64,000 nucleotides of DNA, from NCBI GenBank assembly GCA_963735495.1, contig CAVTLG010000015.1, positions 1 through 64,000 on the forward strand, given 5' to 3'. Positions within the stretch are counted from its first letter, which is position 1. Each line of letters begins with the position of its first letter. The stretch comes from CAVTLG01 sp963735495 (GTDB lineage: Bacteria > Chloroflexota > Ktedonobacteria > Ktedonobacterales > Ktedonobacteraceae). Positions 10,644-20,545 of the stretch are shown here, in pieces. The notes below the pieces were generated by a model, which was not told the DNA's origin, did no database searches, and worked only from the letters and a program-made list of their open reading frames with translations. The translations under genes were made by a program, and so were the position numbers.

Positions 10644-12038
10644 ATGTCGATTGATACCAAACACGACGATCTGCAGAGCCTGCGCATCGACCGCACTGAA
10701 CGACCAGGCGACTCCGGCGGAGAGCCGCCCGCATGGGCGAAGCGCTACATCATTGTTGGCGTAGCGGTGGTGGTTGTGCTCGGGCTCATCGCCTTGGCGT
10801 ATCGCGCATTCTCGTCCGATGTGCCGGAGGTCGAGGTGGTCCGCGCGGCCGCGGAGACCAGCCCCAATTCCGCAGGTGACACGGTGCTGTCGGCCACGGG
10901 CTATATCGTCGCGCATCACACGATCAACGTGAACTCGAAGGTCACCGGGCGCCTGGAGTGGATCGGCGTCGAGAAGGGCGACAAGGTGAAAGAAGGCCAG
11001 GTGCTGGTGCGCCTGGAGAATCAGGAGTTCCGCGCGTCGTACGAGCAGGCAAGGGGCGCGCTGGAAAATGCGCGCGCCTATCTCGACGAACTGCAGCATG
11101 GATCGCGTCCGGAAGAGGTCCAACAGGCGCAGCACAATCTGGATGAGGCCCGGGCCACGCTAGTGAACGACAAGTTGACGCTCGACCGCACGAAGGAACT
11201 GGCGGCCGGAGGCGTAGTCTCGCGGCAGGCGCTCGACGACGCCACGGCGAAGTTTGATTCCGACCAGCAACGGGTGAACTCTCTCGACAAGGCATTTCAG
11301 TTGATGAAGATCGGTCCGCGGCAGGAGGAGATTGAGCGCGCGCAGGGCGCGGTTATGCAGGCGCAGGGCCAACTCGATTACGCCAAGTCGCAGCTGGATG
11401 CCACCGTGATCCGCGCGCCGGTGACCGGAACGATTCTCGATCGCACTGCCGAAAAAGGCGAGCTGATCACCGCGCAGTTTGCCAGTGCAGCCGCTGGCGG
11501 ACCGCAGGGCTCGGTCGTGTCTCTTGCCGATCTGAACGATTTGCAAGTGGAGCTCGACATCGCGCAGGCGGACTTCGCGCGTCTGAGCCCGGACCAAAAG
11601 GCGAGGGTAACGACGGACGCGTATCCCGACAAAGAGTACGACGGCGAGATCGCGCAAATTTCTCCCGAAGCCAACCGGCAGAAGGCTACGGTTCAGGTCA
11701 AAGTGCAGGTGCTGCATCCCGACAAGTATCCGGGAATCCAACTGCGGCCGGAGATGAACGCGACGGTGAAGTTCCTGGCCAACGAGCCTCCGAAGAGCGC
11801 GGGAGCGAAGACACCGGCGGGCGTGTTCGTTCCGTCTACCGGGGTTCGCGATCGCGACGGAAAGAAAATTGTGCTGATCGCATTTGACGGCAAGGCCGTG
11901 GCGCGCGAGGTTCACGTGCTGAGCCAGCGCGCGGATGGAGTGATGGTCGAAGGCCTGGTCGGAGGCGAGAACATTATTACGACCGCTCCCCAGACTTTGA
12001 AAGACGGGGACAAAATCAAAATCAAGGGGCAATCATGA
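10644..12038 (+). CDS. HlyD/MacA-type periplasmic adaptor (membrane fusion protein)
   Basis: 464-residue adaptor that bridges an inner-membrane pump and an outer-membrane channel. One N-terminal membrane helix (about residues 33-55) is followed by a lipoyl/barrel-sandwich half (VNSKVTGRLEWIGVEKGDKV), a long alpha-helical hairpin (about residues 120-250, rich in A, Q, E and R), the second lipoyl half (IRAPVTGTILDRTAEKGEL) and beta-barrel/membrane-proximal domains. No outer-membrane TolC-like gene is in the window. Its stop overlaps the start of the ATPase gene by 4 bases (ATGA), indicating translational coupling. Confidence 0.9.
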   Translation: MSIDTKHDDLQSLRIDRTERPGDSGGEPPAWAKRYIIVGVAVVVVLGLIALAYRAFSSDVPEVEVVRAAAETSPNSAGDTVLSATGYIVAHHTINVNSKVTGRLEWIGVEKGDKVKEGQVLVRLENQEFRASYEQARGALENARAYLDELQHGSRPEEVQQAQHNLDEARATLVNDKLTLDRTKELAAGGVVSRQALDDATAKFDSDQQRVNSLDKAFQLMKIGPRQEEIERAQGAVMQAQGQLDYAKSQLDATVIRAPVTGTILDRTAEKGELITAQFASAAAGGPQGSVVSLADLNDLQVELDIAQADFARLSPDQKARVTTDAYPDKEYDGEIAQISPEANRQKATVQVKVQVLHPDKYPGIQLRPEMNATVKFLANEPPKSAGAKTPAGVFVPSTGVRDRDGKKIVLIAFDGKAVAREVHVLSQRADGVMVEGLVGGENIITTAPQTLKDGDKIKIKGQS

Positions 12039-12748
12039 GCACAGTCGCACAAACGAATATCGCCACGGGAACAAAGATTGTTCAGGCCCGCGGAGTCAGC
12101 AAGATTTTCAAGCGCGACGCCTTTGAGGTGCGGGCGCTCGACGACGTCTCGATCGATATTGGGAAGGGCGAGTTTCTCGCGCTGATGGGGCCGTCGGGCT
12201 CAGGGAAGACGACGCTGCTGAATATGATCGCCGCCATCGATCGGCCGACCGCGGGCGAATTGCTCGTCGAGGGAAAGAATATTTTCACGCTGAATGATGC
12301 GCAGGTGGCGCGCTGGCGTAACAGCCACATCGGCTATGTCTTTCAGACCTTCAACCTGATTCCGGTGCTGACTGCGTTTGAAAACGTGGAGCTGCCGCTG
12401 CTGCTGACCCACCTGAACGCGCAGCAGCGCCGCGATCACGTGCTGACCGCGCTGAAACTCGTGGGGCTGGAAGATCGAGTTAGCCACCTGCCCAAGCAGC
12501 TGTCTGGCGGACAAGAACAGCGCGTGGCCATTGCGCGCGCCATCGTCAGCGATCCAACGCTGTTACTTGCCGACGAGCCAACCGGCGACTTGGACAGCCA
12601 TTCGGCGACCGAAGTGTTGGAGATTTTGAAGCGGCTGAATGAGGACTTTCACAAGACGATCGTGATGGTCACGCACGATCCGCACGCGGCATCGTACGCG
12701 CACGTGACTCGGCATCTGGAGAAGGGGATGCTGCTGCCGCCGGGATAG
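12035..12748 (+). CDS. ABC transporter ATPase, MacB/LolD type
   Basis: 237-residue nucleotide-binding subunit with Walker A GPSGSGKTT (about residues 51-59), a Q-loop, the signature LSGGQEQRVAIARA and Walker B LLLADEPTGDLDS, then the H-loop histidine in VTHDP. It powers the three MacB-like permeases upstream. The signature has GQEQR where many relatives have GQQQR, a harmless variation. It is the last gene of the efflux operon. A short GC hairpin (12792-12807) follows 44 bases later. Confidence 0.92.
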   Translation: MSTVAQTNIATGTKIVQARGVSKIFKRDAFEVRALDDVSIDIGKGEFLALMGPSGSGKTTLLNMIAAIDRPTAGELLVEGKNIFTLNDAQVARWRNSHIGYVFQTFNLIPVLTAFENVELPLLLTHLNAQQRRDHVLTALKLVGLEDRVSHLPKQLSGGQEQRVAIARAIVSDPTLLLADEPTGDLDSHSATEVLEILKRLNEDFHKTIVMVTHDPHAASYAHVTRHLEKGMLLPPG

Positions 12749-12791
12749 GGCGTCCGGGGCCGAAGCCCAAATCATTGTCGAGTTGTGGACG

Positions 12792-12807
12792 CGGCCCTGA
12801 AGGGCCG
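12792..12807. terminator. GC hairpin after the efflux operon
   Basis: CGGCCC, a TGAA loop and GGGCCG form a 6-bp stem. There is no T-run, so an intrinsic terminator is only possible. The following bases repeat a GAAG...CTCTTCCAC phrase about three times up to 12862. Confidence 0.35.
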
Positions 12808-12901
12808 CTCTTCCACCGCCGCTCGACCTGAAGGCCTCTCTTCCACTGAAGACTCTTCCACGTTGTCTTTCGCGACCTGGACGGTCCGCGTTTCCACGCG
12901 T

Positions 12902-13420
12902 TCAGCAGCGAAGCTCGCCGACACTGGCGGCGGCCGGTTCTGGCGCCGCGGTTTCCGTCACCCAGCGCCACGCGCGTCTTCCATTCGACACAACCGCTTG
13001 TGCTTCGCCATATTCCACAAGGCGATTCAGCACAGTCGTGACCGACGCCATGGGATCTTTGTGGCGGGCCAGCATCGAAGGCATATTCTGCTGGAAGTAG
13101 TCGCAGATGTCCCGCGCGCTCATGGGACGGCCGGCTTCCATCAGCATCATGCGACAAGCCTTGGTGAAGCCGGGCTGGCGGCCGTTGGTCTTGCGATCAA
13201 CGAGTTCCAGCAATTCCTCGCTCAGCACGGCATCGCCGAACAGATTCGCCAACCCGGCGATTGTCTGCTTGACAGTGCCGATGCGCTTCATCACCTCGCC
13301 GCGTTGTTGCATCAGTTGACGCAACTCATCGTGCGCCTGCCGTATCACTTCCTGTACGTGACCGACGTCGTATCTGTCGGATGGTTTGATCGACCCAGTT
13401 GCCTTCTGCCCATTCTCCAT
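12902..13420 (-). CDS. HARE-HTH-like winged-helix protein
   Basis: 172 residues. The first half (about 20-65) is helical and Gln/Glu/Arg-rich and probably coiled coil. The second half (about 85-155) has the pattern of a HARE-HTH/winged-helix domain: KACRMMLMEAGRPMSARDIC, a middle helix, SVTTVLNRLVEYGEAQAV, then a wing ending RRAWRWV. Such domains are thought to read DNA or chromatin state, and acidobacterial genomes carry many stand-alone copies. Target unknown. It starts at ATG 13420, is transcribed opposite to the efflux operon, and converges on it. Confidence 0.6.
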   Translation of the reverse strand: MENGQKATGSIKPSDRYDVGHVQEVIRQAHDELRQLMQQRGEVMKRIGTVKQTIAGLANLFGDAVLSEELLELVDRKTNGRQPGFTKACRMMLMEAGRPMSARDICDYFQQNMPSMLARHKDPMASVTTVLNRLVEYGEAQAVVSNGRRAWRWVTETAAPEPAAASVGELRC

Positions 13421-13777
13421 AACAATTGTCCCCCAGTGTTAGAACGCGTTCGTTATCGCGTTTAGCTTCGGCCTCACGCCATCCACCGGCTGGCGCGTCG
13501 CGCAACCGCATGTACGCAGGGGCAGTTGCCGCTTCACCCACGCAGGCTCCCCAGTAAGGACCATGCAACGAGGGGCAGAACCTCGCTTAAGGACCTATAC
13601 GCAGGACACCGCACCCGGGTTCCCTCGATTTTGTTCGGCGGAAAAGTTCTTGCCGAGGTCACGCCCGGATCTTGTCGCATTAGACGAAGCAACTTCTATT
13701 TCGTTAACAAAGCAATGAGTAACAATCGAAGAAACGCGCCGTTGCAGGGGGAATGATCAGTTGGATGCACAAAACAG
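13421..13777. other. Intergenic, no gene recognised
   Basis: The frames here look random. The 5' end must hold the promoter of the leftward HTH gene, but I cannot point to convincing boxes. Confidence 0.4.
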
Positions 13778-15046
13778 TCAGGGCAGAACAATCACGAGGA
13801 GCCTTCCGTCGGAGTGGTAACCATCGCCTGTGGCGTTCTTGGCGTCTTGCACGGGGTTTGGAGGCAGGTAATAACTTAACGTCTTGATCATGTTAGTTTT
13901 CTGCAAGCTGCTGCCGATGTTGTCGCGCTCACCGTCGACTGCGGGATCAATCTTGTGGGTGACGCTGTTATTGCGCTTATCTTTTGCGAAGCCAATGTCG
14001 TGCGTTCCAGCGCCCACCCACACTTCGCGCCCCTGCCAGGTGAATGGCGCTTTCCAGATGCGAAAGTGATGCCGGCTCGCAACCATCGCGATCGGCTCGG
14101 CCATCTCGTAGCCGAAATCCTGATGCCGCCCGAACAGGTAAAGAGTGCTCATGGGCATCGCAAGATAGTCCTTGCTGTCGTAGGTCTGCATCACCGCGTT
14201 GAGCATGGCCTTCTTGTTATCGGTATCGGCGACGTGCCAGGTGGCGGCGGCGAGCGCGGCTTGCACGTCTTTCTCAGAGCCCACGATTACGAAGTTGACC
14301 ATATCGCCGAGATTCTGGAATTGATCGTTGACGCGGCGGGGCAGGCTATCGATGCCGCGGCGAAGATCGGCGTCGAGCGGAGCCTCCGAAAGTTTCAACG
14401 AAGGCAACGCGGGCGCACTGCTGGAACTGGCGTCTGGAGAGGTCGCGTTTGTGGCGGGTGTGCTCGAATTCGAACTTGACGATGATCCCAGGCCGAACTG
14501 CCCTTGCATGAAAACTTGAGCGGCCGTTGACAGCTGAGACTTGAGCTGGACGCCGCGAGTCTGTTGTGTTTGCTCCGAGGCTGACGTAGAGGCCGAGGTG
14601 GCCGGGATTCGGTGCACCTTGACCGTGAGTGCTCCCTGGCACAGACCAGTACCGGCGAAATTCATTCCGAGAAAAAGATGGGAAGGCGACGCGATGTGCA
14701 GTTGCGTGCCTGAGGCCACCAGAACTGGAGACGCACCATGGGCGTGCAGCCGAGCGATCAGCGCACCCGCGGGCGCACTGGGAAGGGGCAGGCTTCCGCC
14801 TTGAGCGCCATTCCCAGCTAGGCCCTTAGGCTCACAAGTTGGTGTTCCAGCAGACGAGTCGGCGGCGCTTGCCGCGATCTGCAGCGTATCTCCGGCTTGC
14901 AGGTCGAGAGCAGTGTCGGTCCAGGGTTGAGTCGAGGAAACCTCAAAGGTAAAGTCCTGCGGCGACGAATTCGTCTGGGCGATCGCACAAGGGAAAAAAA
15001 AGAGGATCGCCGAGAGAGTTCCTGATTTGAAGATGTCGCATTTCAT
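13778..15046 (-). CDS. Secreted protein with LssY C-terminal domain
   Basis: About 422 residues from the ATG at 15046, which opens a signal peptide (KCDIFKSG, hydrophobic run, AIAQ). An ATG six codons upstream is also possible. The N-terminal half is low complexity (Ser/Ala-rich, about residues 150-220). The C-terminal half matches the LssY_C domain: LYLFGRHQDFGYEMAEP, RHHFRIWKAPF, GREVWVGAGTHDIGF, and the end DGRLLVIVLP. The domain is named after the Legionella secretion gene region, and its activity is unknown. It is isolated, divergent from the histidine kinase, with about 170 bases between them that must hold both promoters. Confidence 0.75.
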   Translation of the reverse strand: MKCDIFKSGTLSAILFFFPCAIAQTNSSPQDFTFEVSSTQPWTDTALDLQAGDTLQIAASAADSSAGTPTCEPKGLAGNGAQGGSLPLPSAPAGALIARLHAHGASPVLVASGTQLHIASPSHLFLGMNFAGTGLCQGALTVKVHRIPATSASTSASEQTQQTRGVQLKSQLSTAAQVFMQGQFGLGSSSSSNSSTPATNATSPDASSSSAPALPSLKLSEAPLDADLRRGIDSLPRRVNDQFQNLGDMVNFVIVGSEKDVQAALAAATWHVADTDNKKAMLNAVMQTYDSKDYLAMPMSTLYLFGRHQDFGYEMAEPIAMVASRHHFRIWKAPFTWQGREVWVGAGTHDIGFAKDKRNNSVTHKIDPAVDGERDNIGSSLQKTNMIKTLSYYLPPNPVQDAKNATGDGYHSDGRLLVIVLP

Positions 15047-15216
15047 GACGCAAGACGCTCGCACTTGTTCTCTGACACGCGAGAAAGACCATCCTTATTA
15101 TCTTCTAATTTTGCGCCTGGTTGGCAGGAGAAACAGCGCTTAATACGGTCGCCCAAAACGCGTGCTAACGTCACTGCCGCTACATTCCGATAGTAACAGT
15201 GGACGGAGTTCCGGCA

Positions 15217-17205
15217 ATGTCTACGGCCGCACAACTCGCGAAAGATTCGGCGCCGCTGCGCGTTTTGCTGGTCGGCAAGCAGGAAGAGGACTTCTTTCTG
15301 ATCCGCGAGATTTTGGAGCGAACCCGCAGCACATTCATGGCGGACCTTGACCATGCGCAGTCTCTCGATGAAGCCAAGGTGATGCTGCAGCAGAAGCCTT
15401 ACGGCCTGGTTCTGTTCGAGCATGAGACAGGCGATGCTGAGGCGATCCACCTACTCGCTGAATTTCTTCATGCGGGCGTCTCGTTGCCGTTCATCCTCTT
15501 GACGGAAGATGCGGACGAAGAAACGGTCGCCGAAATGATCGACGCCGGAAACTGGAATTGCGTGGCGAAGTCGCGGCTGGATGGAGCGACGCTGGTTCGG
15601 ACTATCCGGAGCACGCTGGCGCTGCACTCGCTGCAACAGGAGCAACAGACCGCAGAAGAGTCGCTGCGGAAATTGTCGCGTGCGGTCGAGCAGTCGGCCG
15701 ACACGATCATGATGGCAGATTGCAGCGGGATCATCGAATATGTGAATCCGGCGTTCGAGACGCTGACGGGATACACGCACAACGAAGTTTGTGGAAAGAC
15801 GCCGCGCATTCTGAAGTCGGGTGAGCAGGGACCGGAAGTCTACCAAGAGATGTGGAGGACGATTCTCGCCGGCAATGTGTATCGCGGCATTCTGGTGAAC
15901 CGGAAAAAGAATGGGGATTTGTATTACGTGGAAGAGAGCATTTCGCCGGTGCGGGACGCCGAAGGACGCATCACTCATTTCATCTCAAACGGGCGCGACC
16001 TGACAGACCGGCTGCACCTGGAAGCGGAACTTCGGCAGGCGCAGAAGATGGATGCGATCGGGCATCTCGCGGGCGGCGTTGCGCACGACTTCAATAATCT
16101 GCTGACGATTATTACCAGCTACTCCGAACTCGCCCTCGACGCGGTGCGGAAGGACAGCCCGCTCGAGGCCAAGATTCAGGAGATTCTGCTGGCGGCACGC
16201 CGAGCTGCCGAATTGACGCGGCAACTGCTGGCGTTCAGCCGCAAGCAACCACAGGCGCTTCGTGTAGTGGAATTGAATCAAGTCATCGCGAACATTGCGA
16301 AAACATTGCCCCGCTTGATCGGCGAAGACATCGAGTTCAGTTTCTCACCGGGCAGGAGATTGGATCGAGTGCGCGTCGATCCAGTACAGATCGAGCAGAT
16401 TCTAATGAACCTGGCGGCGAACGCTCGTGATGCCATGCCCCAAGGCGGCCACCTGCGCGTCGAGACCAGTAATGTGACGCTCGATGAGAGCTACATGCAA
16501 CAGAAACTTGCCGTCATTCCGGTAGGACGCTATGTGATCATCACGGTCAGCGACGACGGTGCTGGAATTCCGCCCGAGCACCTACCCCACATCTTCGAAC
16601 CCTTCTACACCACGAAACCGTCAGGAGAAGGCACCGGGCTGGGCTTGGCCACGGTCTATGGAGTCGTGAAACAGAATCAAGGATTCATCTGGGCCTACAG
16701 CGAACCCGACATGGGCACGGTGTTCAAGATCTATTTGCCGTGCGCCGACGCGCAGAGGTTTGCTGCTGAAAGCAAACAGGTGAAAATCGAGCGCGCGCCC
16801 CGTGGGTCAGAGACGATTCTTCTGGTGGAAGACGAAGCGGCGGTCCGGCACGCAACCGGGGAATTTCTGCGACTTCAAGGCTATACCGTGCTCGAGGCGA
16901 AGGACGGCCTCGATGCGCTCGCGACGGCGACGACTTACGAGAACAACATCCATCTCGCAGTGACTGACGTCGTCATGCCCAACATGAGCGGAGGACAACT
17001 CGCGAAGGAACTGGCCACTCTACGGCCTGCGACCAAGGTACTATTCGTCTCCGGCTATGCCGGAAAGACCGTGCTCAACCACGAAGTATTCGATCTTGAA
17101 ACCAATTTCCTGCAAAAGCCCTACTCGCTGAGACAACTCTCCAGCAAGATTCGTGGAGCGTTGGATGGCCAACGCTCTAACGCCAGGGCGGCGGCCGCAG
17201 ACTAG
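15217..17205 (+). CDS. Hybrid sensor histidine kinase (degenerate receiver-PAS-HisKA-HATPase-receiver)
   Basis: 662 residues from ATG 15217, which has CGGAG nine bases upstream (a GTG at 15199 is in frame but poorer). Domains: an N-terminal receiver-like fold (about 15-130); PAS (about 155-265, DCSGIIEYVNPAFETLTGYT); HisKA with phospho-acceptor His290 in GGVAHDFNNLL; HATPase with the N-box NLAANARDAMP and G-boxes DDGAGIP and GTGLGL; and a C-terminal receiver with Asp in TDVVMPNMSG and Lys in FLQKPYS. The first receiver has LVLFEHE where the phosphorylated Asp should be, so it is probably a non-phosphorylated pseudo-receiver. No membrane helix is seen, so it is a cytosolic sensor. No response regulator gene lies beside it. 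Confidence 0.9.
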   Translation: MSTAAQLAKDSAPLRVLLVGKQEEDFFLIREILERTRSTFMADLDHAQSLDEAKVMLQQKPYGLVLFEHETGDAEAIHLLAEFLHAGVSLPFILLTEDADEETVAEMIDAGNWNCVAKSRLDGATLVRTIRSTLALHSLQQEQQTAEESLRKLSRAVEQSADTIMMADCSGIIEYVNPAFETLTGYTHNEVCGKTPRILKSGEQGPEVYQEMWRTILAGNVYRGILVNRKKNGDLYYVEESISPVRDAEGRITHFISNGRDLTDRLHLEAELRQAQKMDAIGHLAGGVAHDFNNLLTIITSYSELALDAVRKDSPLEAKIQEILLAARRAAELTRQLLAFSRKQPQALRVVELNQVIANIAKTLPRLIGEDIEFSFSPGRRLDRVRVDPVQIEQILMNLAANARDAMPQGGHLRVETSNVTLDESYMQQKLAVIPVGRYVIITVSDDGAGIPPEHLPHIFEPFYTTKPSGEGTGLGLATVYGVVKQNQGFIWAYSEPDMGTVFKIYLPCADAQRFAAESKQVKIERAPRGSETILLVEDEAAVRHATGEFLRLQGYTVLEAKDGLDALATATTYENNIHLAVTDVVMPNMSGGQLAKELATLRPATKVLFVSGYAGKTVLNHEVFDLETNFLQKPYSLRQLSSKIRGALDGQRSNARAAAAD

Positions 17206-17259
17206 CCTCGTTTGATCCGCGTGTAGCCAGCCCCTATAATCAGCCTGCGCGCACCCTGC

Positions 17260-19147
17260 ATGAATCCTCCAGCAGCCTCCCAAAATCGCGGAGACGATGG
17301 GCAAACCGGACCACCGACATCCGCAATCAGCCCGAGTCAAACGAACCCGCAGCCCGCCACTCAGCGAACGACTCTAATCTCGGTTCTGATTCTTACCGCG
17401 CTCTGGCTCGCGATTTACGCCGCCGGCATGTTCACGCCGCCGTTGCTCGATGACGTCGACACAGTGCACGCCGAGGCCGCCCGCGAAATACTGCTACGCC
17501 ACGATTGGGTGACGATGTACACCGACGGCCTTCGCTATTTGGAGAAGGCGCCGCTGATGTACTGGAGCTTGGCCACGAGCTATGAGATTTTCGGAATCAG
17601 CGACTGGAGCACGCGTCTACCGCTCATGCTAGGGATTCTGGGACTGGTGCTCGCGACGTATTGGCTGGGCAGTTACGCGTTCGGCGAGCGCGGCGGATTC
17701 TATTCCGGGCTGGCGCTGGTGACGTCCATCGGCACCTATATCTTTACGCGCTTTTTGATCCCCGACGTGCTGGTCGGATTCTGGCTGGTGATTTCGTATT
17801 TATTCTTTCTGCGATCTTTGGAGGAAGATCCGCCTTCGCGCCTGACGTGCTGGGGATTCGCCGTTGCGTGCGCGCTGAATGTGCTGACCAAGGGCCTGAT
17901 CGGATTAGTGTTTCCAATCGGCACGATCGGGCTCTATCTGCTGCTGACGGGAAATCTGCGCCACCTGGCGAAGCTGAGAGTGTTATCGAGCACGCTGCTT
18001 TTTTTTGCGGTGGCCGCGCCTTGGCACGTGCTGGCGGCGATTCGTAATCCAGCGCAGGGACAGGCGCGCGGCTTTTTATGGTTCTACTTCGTCAATGAAC
18101 ACATCATGCGGTTTCTGAACAAGCGTGTCCCGCCCGGATACGACACGGTGCCGCTGGTGCTGTTCTGGGTGCTACTGCTGTTGTGGCTGGTGCCGTGGGC
18201 GGTATTTTTGCCGCAGGCGTTGTTCGACGTTCCGCTTCGCTGGTCGCGCCTGCACTCGCCGATGAACCGGCGGGAGCGAGCGAATCTACTTTTCTTTCTG
18301 TGGGCGCTGGTGATCCTGCTGTTTTTCAGTTTCTCGACCCGTCAGGAGTACTACACGATTCCGGCATTGCCTGGGATCGCGCTGCTGGCAGGAGGCTGGC
18401 TGGCGCGAGAATCGTCGGCGAGCGCGTCTGAACGCGAAAGGCGCGCTGGGCGCGTGTCCTCGCTTGGTGCTGATGTGTGTAGGGATCGTCGCGGCGGCGA
18501 TTGGATTAGCGCTGCTCGCGGGCACGCATCGTCCGACGCCTGGCGTGGATCTGGCGGAACTGCTTAAGAAAAATCCGCAGGACTACGATTTCTCGCTGGG
18601 CCACGTGCTTGACTTCACGCCGCAGGCATTGGGGATGTTCCGCGGGCCGCTGCTGGGCGCTTCTCTCGCTCTACTGTTTGGGACGGTGGTGAACTGGTGG
18701 ATGCGTCGCCGCAGCCGGCCCGTCTGGGGAAACGCGGCCCTCGTACTGATGATGGTCGGGTTGCTGACGTGCGTGCATACTTCGTTCGCGACGTTTTCGC
18801 CGATCCTTTCGTCGCACGATCTCGCAGTGGCCATTCAGAAGGAGTACCAACCGGGCGACCTGATCGTTGTTGACGGCCAGTATCATCAAGCTTCTACGCT
18901 TCAGTTCTATACGCACCACCCGCTACTCGTGCTGCACGCGCCAAGCGGCAATCTATGGTTTGGCGCGAAGTTTCCGGACGCGCCGCATGTGTTTGAGACT
19001 CAGCAGTCGCTTGCCGCCCTCTGGTCCGGGGGCGCCCGCATTTTTCTATGGACCGACCAGGATGACCCGAAGGAGTTGCAGGGTCTGCCGCACTTCTTGC
19101 TGGCTCGCAGCGGAGGAAAGGCGATCTTCACGAACCGCGTCCCGTAA
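17260..19147 (+). CDS. GT39-family membrane glycosyltransferase, split by a frameshift
   Basis: Polytopic glycosyltransferase of the ArnT/PMT (GT39) type, which moves a sugar from a polyprenyl-phosphate donor to lipid A or protein on the outer face of the membrane. The first half has the catalytic Asp region PPLLDDVDTVHAEAAREIL, then EKAPLMYW and at least eight membrane helices. It runs off frame near 18430-18465, where the product turns into ERERRAGRVSS. The next frame carries on with VLMCVGIVAAAIGLALLAG, further helices and a soluble C-terminal domain that stops at 19147. Together they give about 625 residues, a normal family length. The single shift may be a sequence error in a GC run or a real mutation. 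Confidence 0.8.
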
Positions 19148-19352
19148 ATCACCCGAGTGCGAATTTTTGCGCCTTCTCGGAAAAGCATTTACTGCAAAGA
19201 TCGCGAAGAAAATTCGCGAAGTTCGCTAAGTGACCTGCCGGACTTCGGAACGCTTACTACTGAACTGCTCGCGGCATTCAGGTTTGCGCGCAATCGGCGG
19301 GTATAATGGCTGCCTTGGATCCGGTTTCGGCTGATCAGGTCTCGGTTCACCC

Positions 19353-20540
19353 ATGATCTCAGGCGCATCGTGCGCGCTGTTTCTCGTCCTCTTCGACCTA
19401 CGTCCCGGCAAGATTCTGGCGGCGGGCTTGCTCCTTGTTCTATGTGGAGCGTTGGTCTATTCGTTGCTGTCGATCATTGCGGCAATGCGATATCTCGCGG
19501 TGCGTCCTGACGCGCTGCAAGCGGTGGAGGCGATCAGCATTCTCAAGCCGCTCGCCGGGCTGGATCTCGACCTCGAATCGAATCTGCGGACATTTTTCGA
19601 GCAGGACTATCCCGCATTTGAAATTCTTTTTGCCGTGAAGGCTGCCGACGACCCGGCGGCGGACGTTATGGCGCAGTTGCAGCGGGAGTATCCGAAGATC
19701 CCGTCGCGACTTCTGATTACCGGCGAGCCGCCTTACCCAAACGCAAAGGTCTACAGCCTCGAGCGCATGCTAGAGACGGCGACGAATGATCTGGTGGTGA
19801 TGAGCGACAGCGATATCCGCGTGACGCCTGACATGCTGCGCACGATCGCCGCGGAGTTTCAGGATTCGAAGTTGGGAGTCGCGACCTGCCCGTATCGCGC
19901 TATCCCCGGCGCAAGTTTCTGGTCGCGGCTGGAAGCGACCGGAATGAACACCGATTTCTGGGGAAGCGCCCTGGTCGCGAGAATGCTGGAGGGCATGCGC
20001 TTTGCCGTGGGTCCTACGATTGCCGCGCGGCGGCGAGTGCTGCATTCGATCGGTGGGTTCGAGCGGGTGAAGGATTATCTGGCTGAGGATTTCGTCATTG
20101 GCAAGTTCGCCGCAGAAGCCGGGCACGGCGTGATTCTTTCCTCGTACGTGATTGAGCATCACATCGGCAGCGCGACCCTGCAGCAGAATGTCGCGCATCG
20201 ATTGCGCTGGGGACGCAGCACGCGGCGTTCGCGTCCGGCGGGGTACGTGGGACAGTTGTTCACTATGCCGCTGCCGCTCGCTTTGCTGGTCTGCGCGGCT
20301 TCGCCTGCGTGGTGGCCCGTATTGCCACTTGCAGTTGGCGTACGCGCATTGGCCGCGTACACAGTTTCGGCACTCGTGCTGCGAGCGAAGATCAATTGGC
20401 TATTGCTGCCAATCGAAGATCTGATGGGATTTTGTTTTTGGATTGCGGGATTTTTCGGCAACACGATTTCGTGGCGAGGACGGCGTTACAGGCTCTTCTC
20501 AGACGGGCGCTTCGAACTGATTCCGCCGACGAATCCGTGA
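19353..20540 (+). CDS. Ceramide-glucosyltransferase-like glycosyltransferase (HpnI type, GT21)
   Basis: 395 residues with an N-terminal membrane helix (about 12-45), a GT-A domain and C-terminal helices. The motifs fit GT21: ISILKPLAG, the D-x-D region SDSDIRV, the third Asp in AEDFVIG, and RLRWGR as the (Q/R)xxRW acceptor motif. HpnI adds N-acetylglucosamine to bacteriohopanetetrol during hopanoid maturation; other members glucosylate ceramides. Which lipid is used here is unknown. It faces a paralogue on the other strand, with only 5 bases between the two stop codons. Confidence 0.78.
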   Translation: MISGASCALFLVLFDLRPGKILAAGLLLVLCGALVYSLLSIIAAMRYLAVRPDALQAVEAISILKPLAGLDLDLESNLRTFFEQDYPAFEILFAVKAADDPAADVMAQLQREYPKIPSRLLITGEPPYPNAKVYSLERMLETATNDLVVMSDSDIRVTPDMLRTIAAEFQDSKLGVATCPYRAIPGASFWSRLEATGMNTDFWGSALVARMLEGMRFAVGPTIAARRRVLHSIGGFERVKDYLAEDFVIGKFAAEAGHGVILSSYVIEHHIGSATLQQNVAHRLRWGRSTRRSRPAGYVGQLFTMPLPLALLVCAASPAWWPVLPLAVGVRALAAYTVSALVLRAKINWLLLPIEDLMGFCFWIAGFFGNTISWRGRRYRLFSDGRFELIPPTNP

Positions 20541-20545
20541 ACTCG

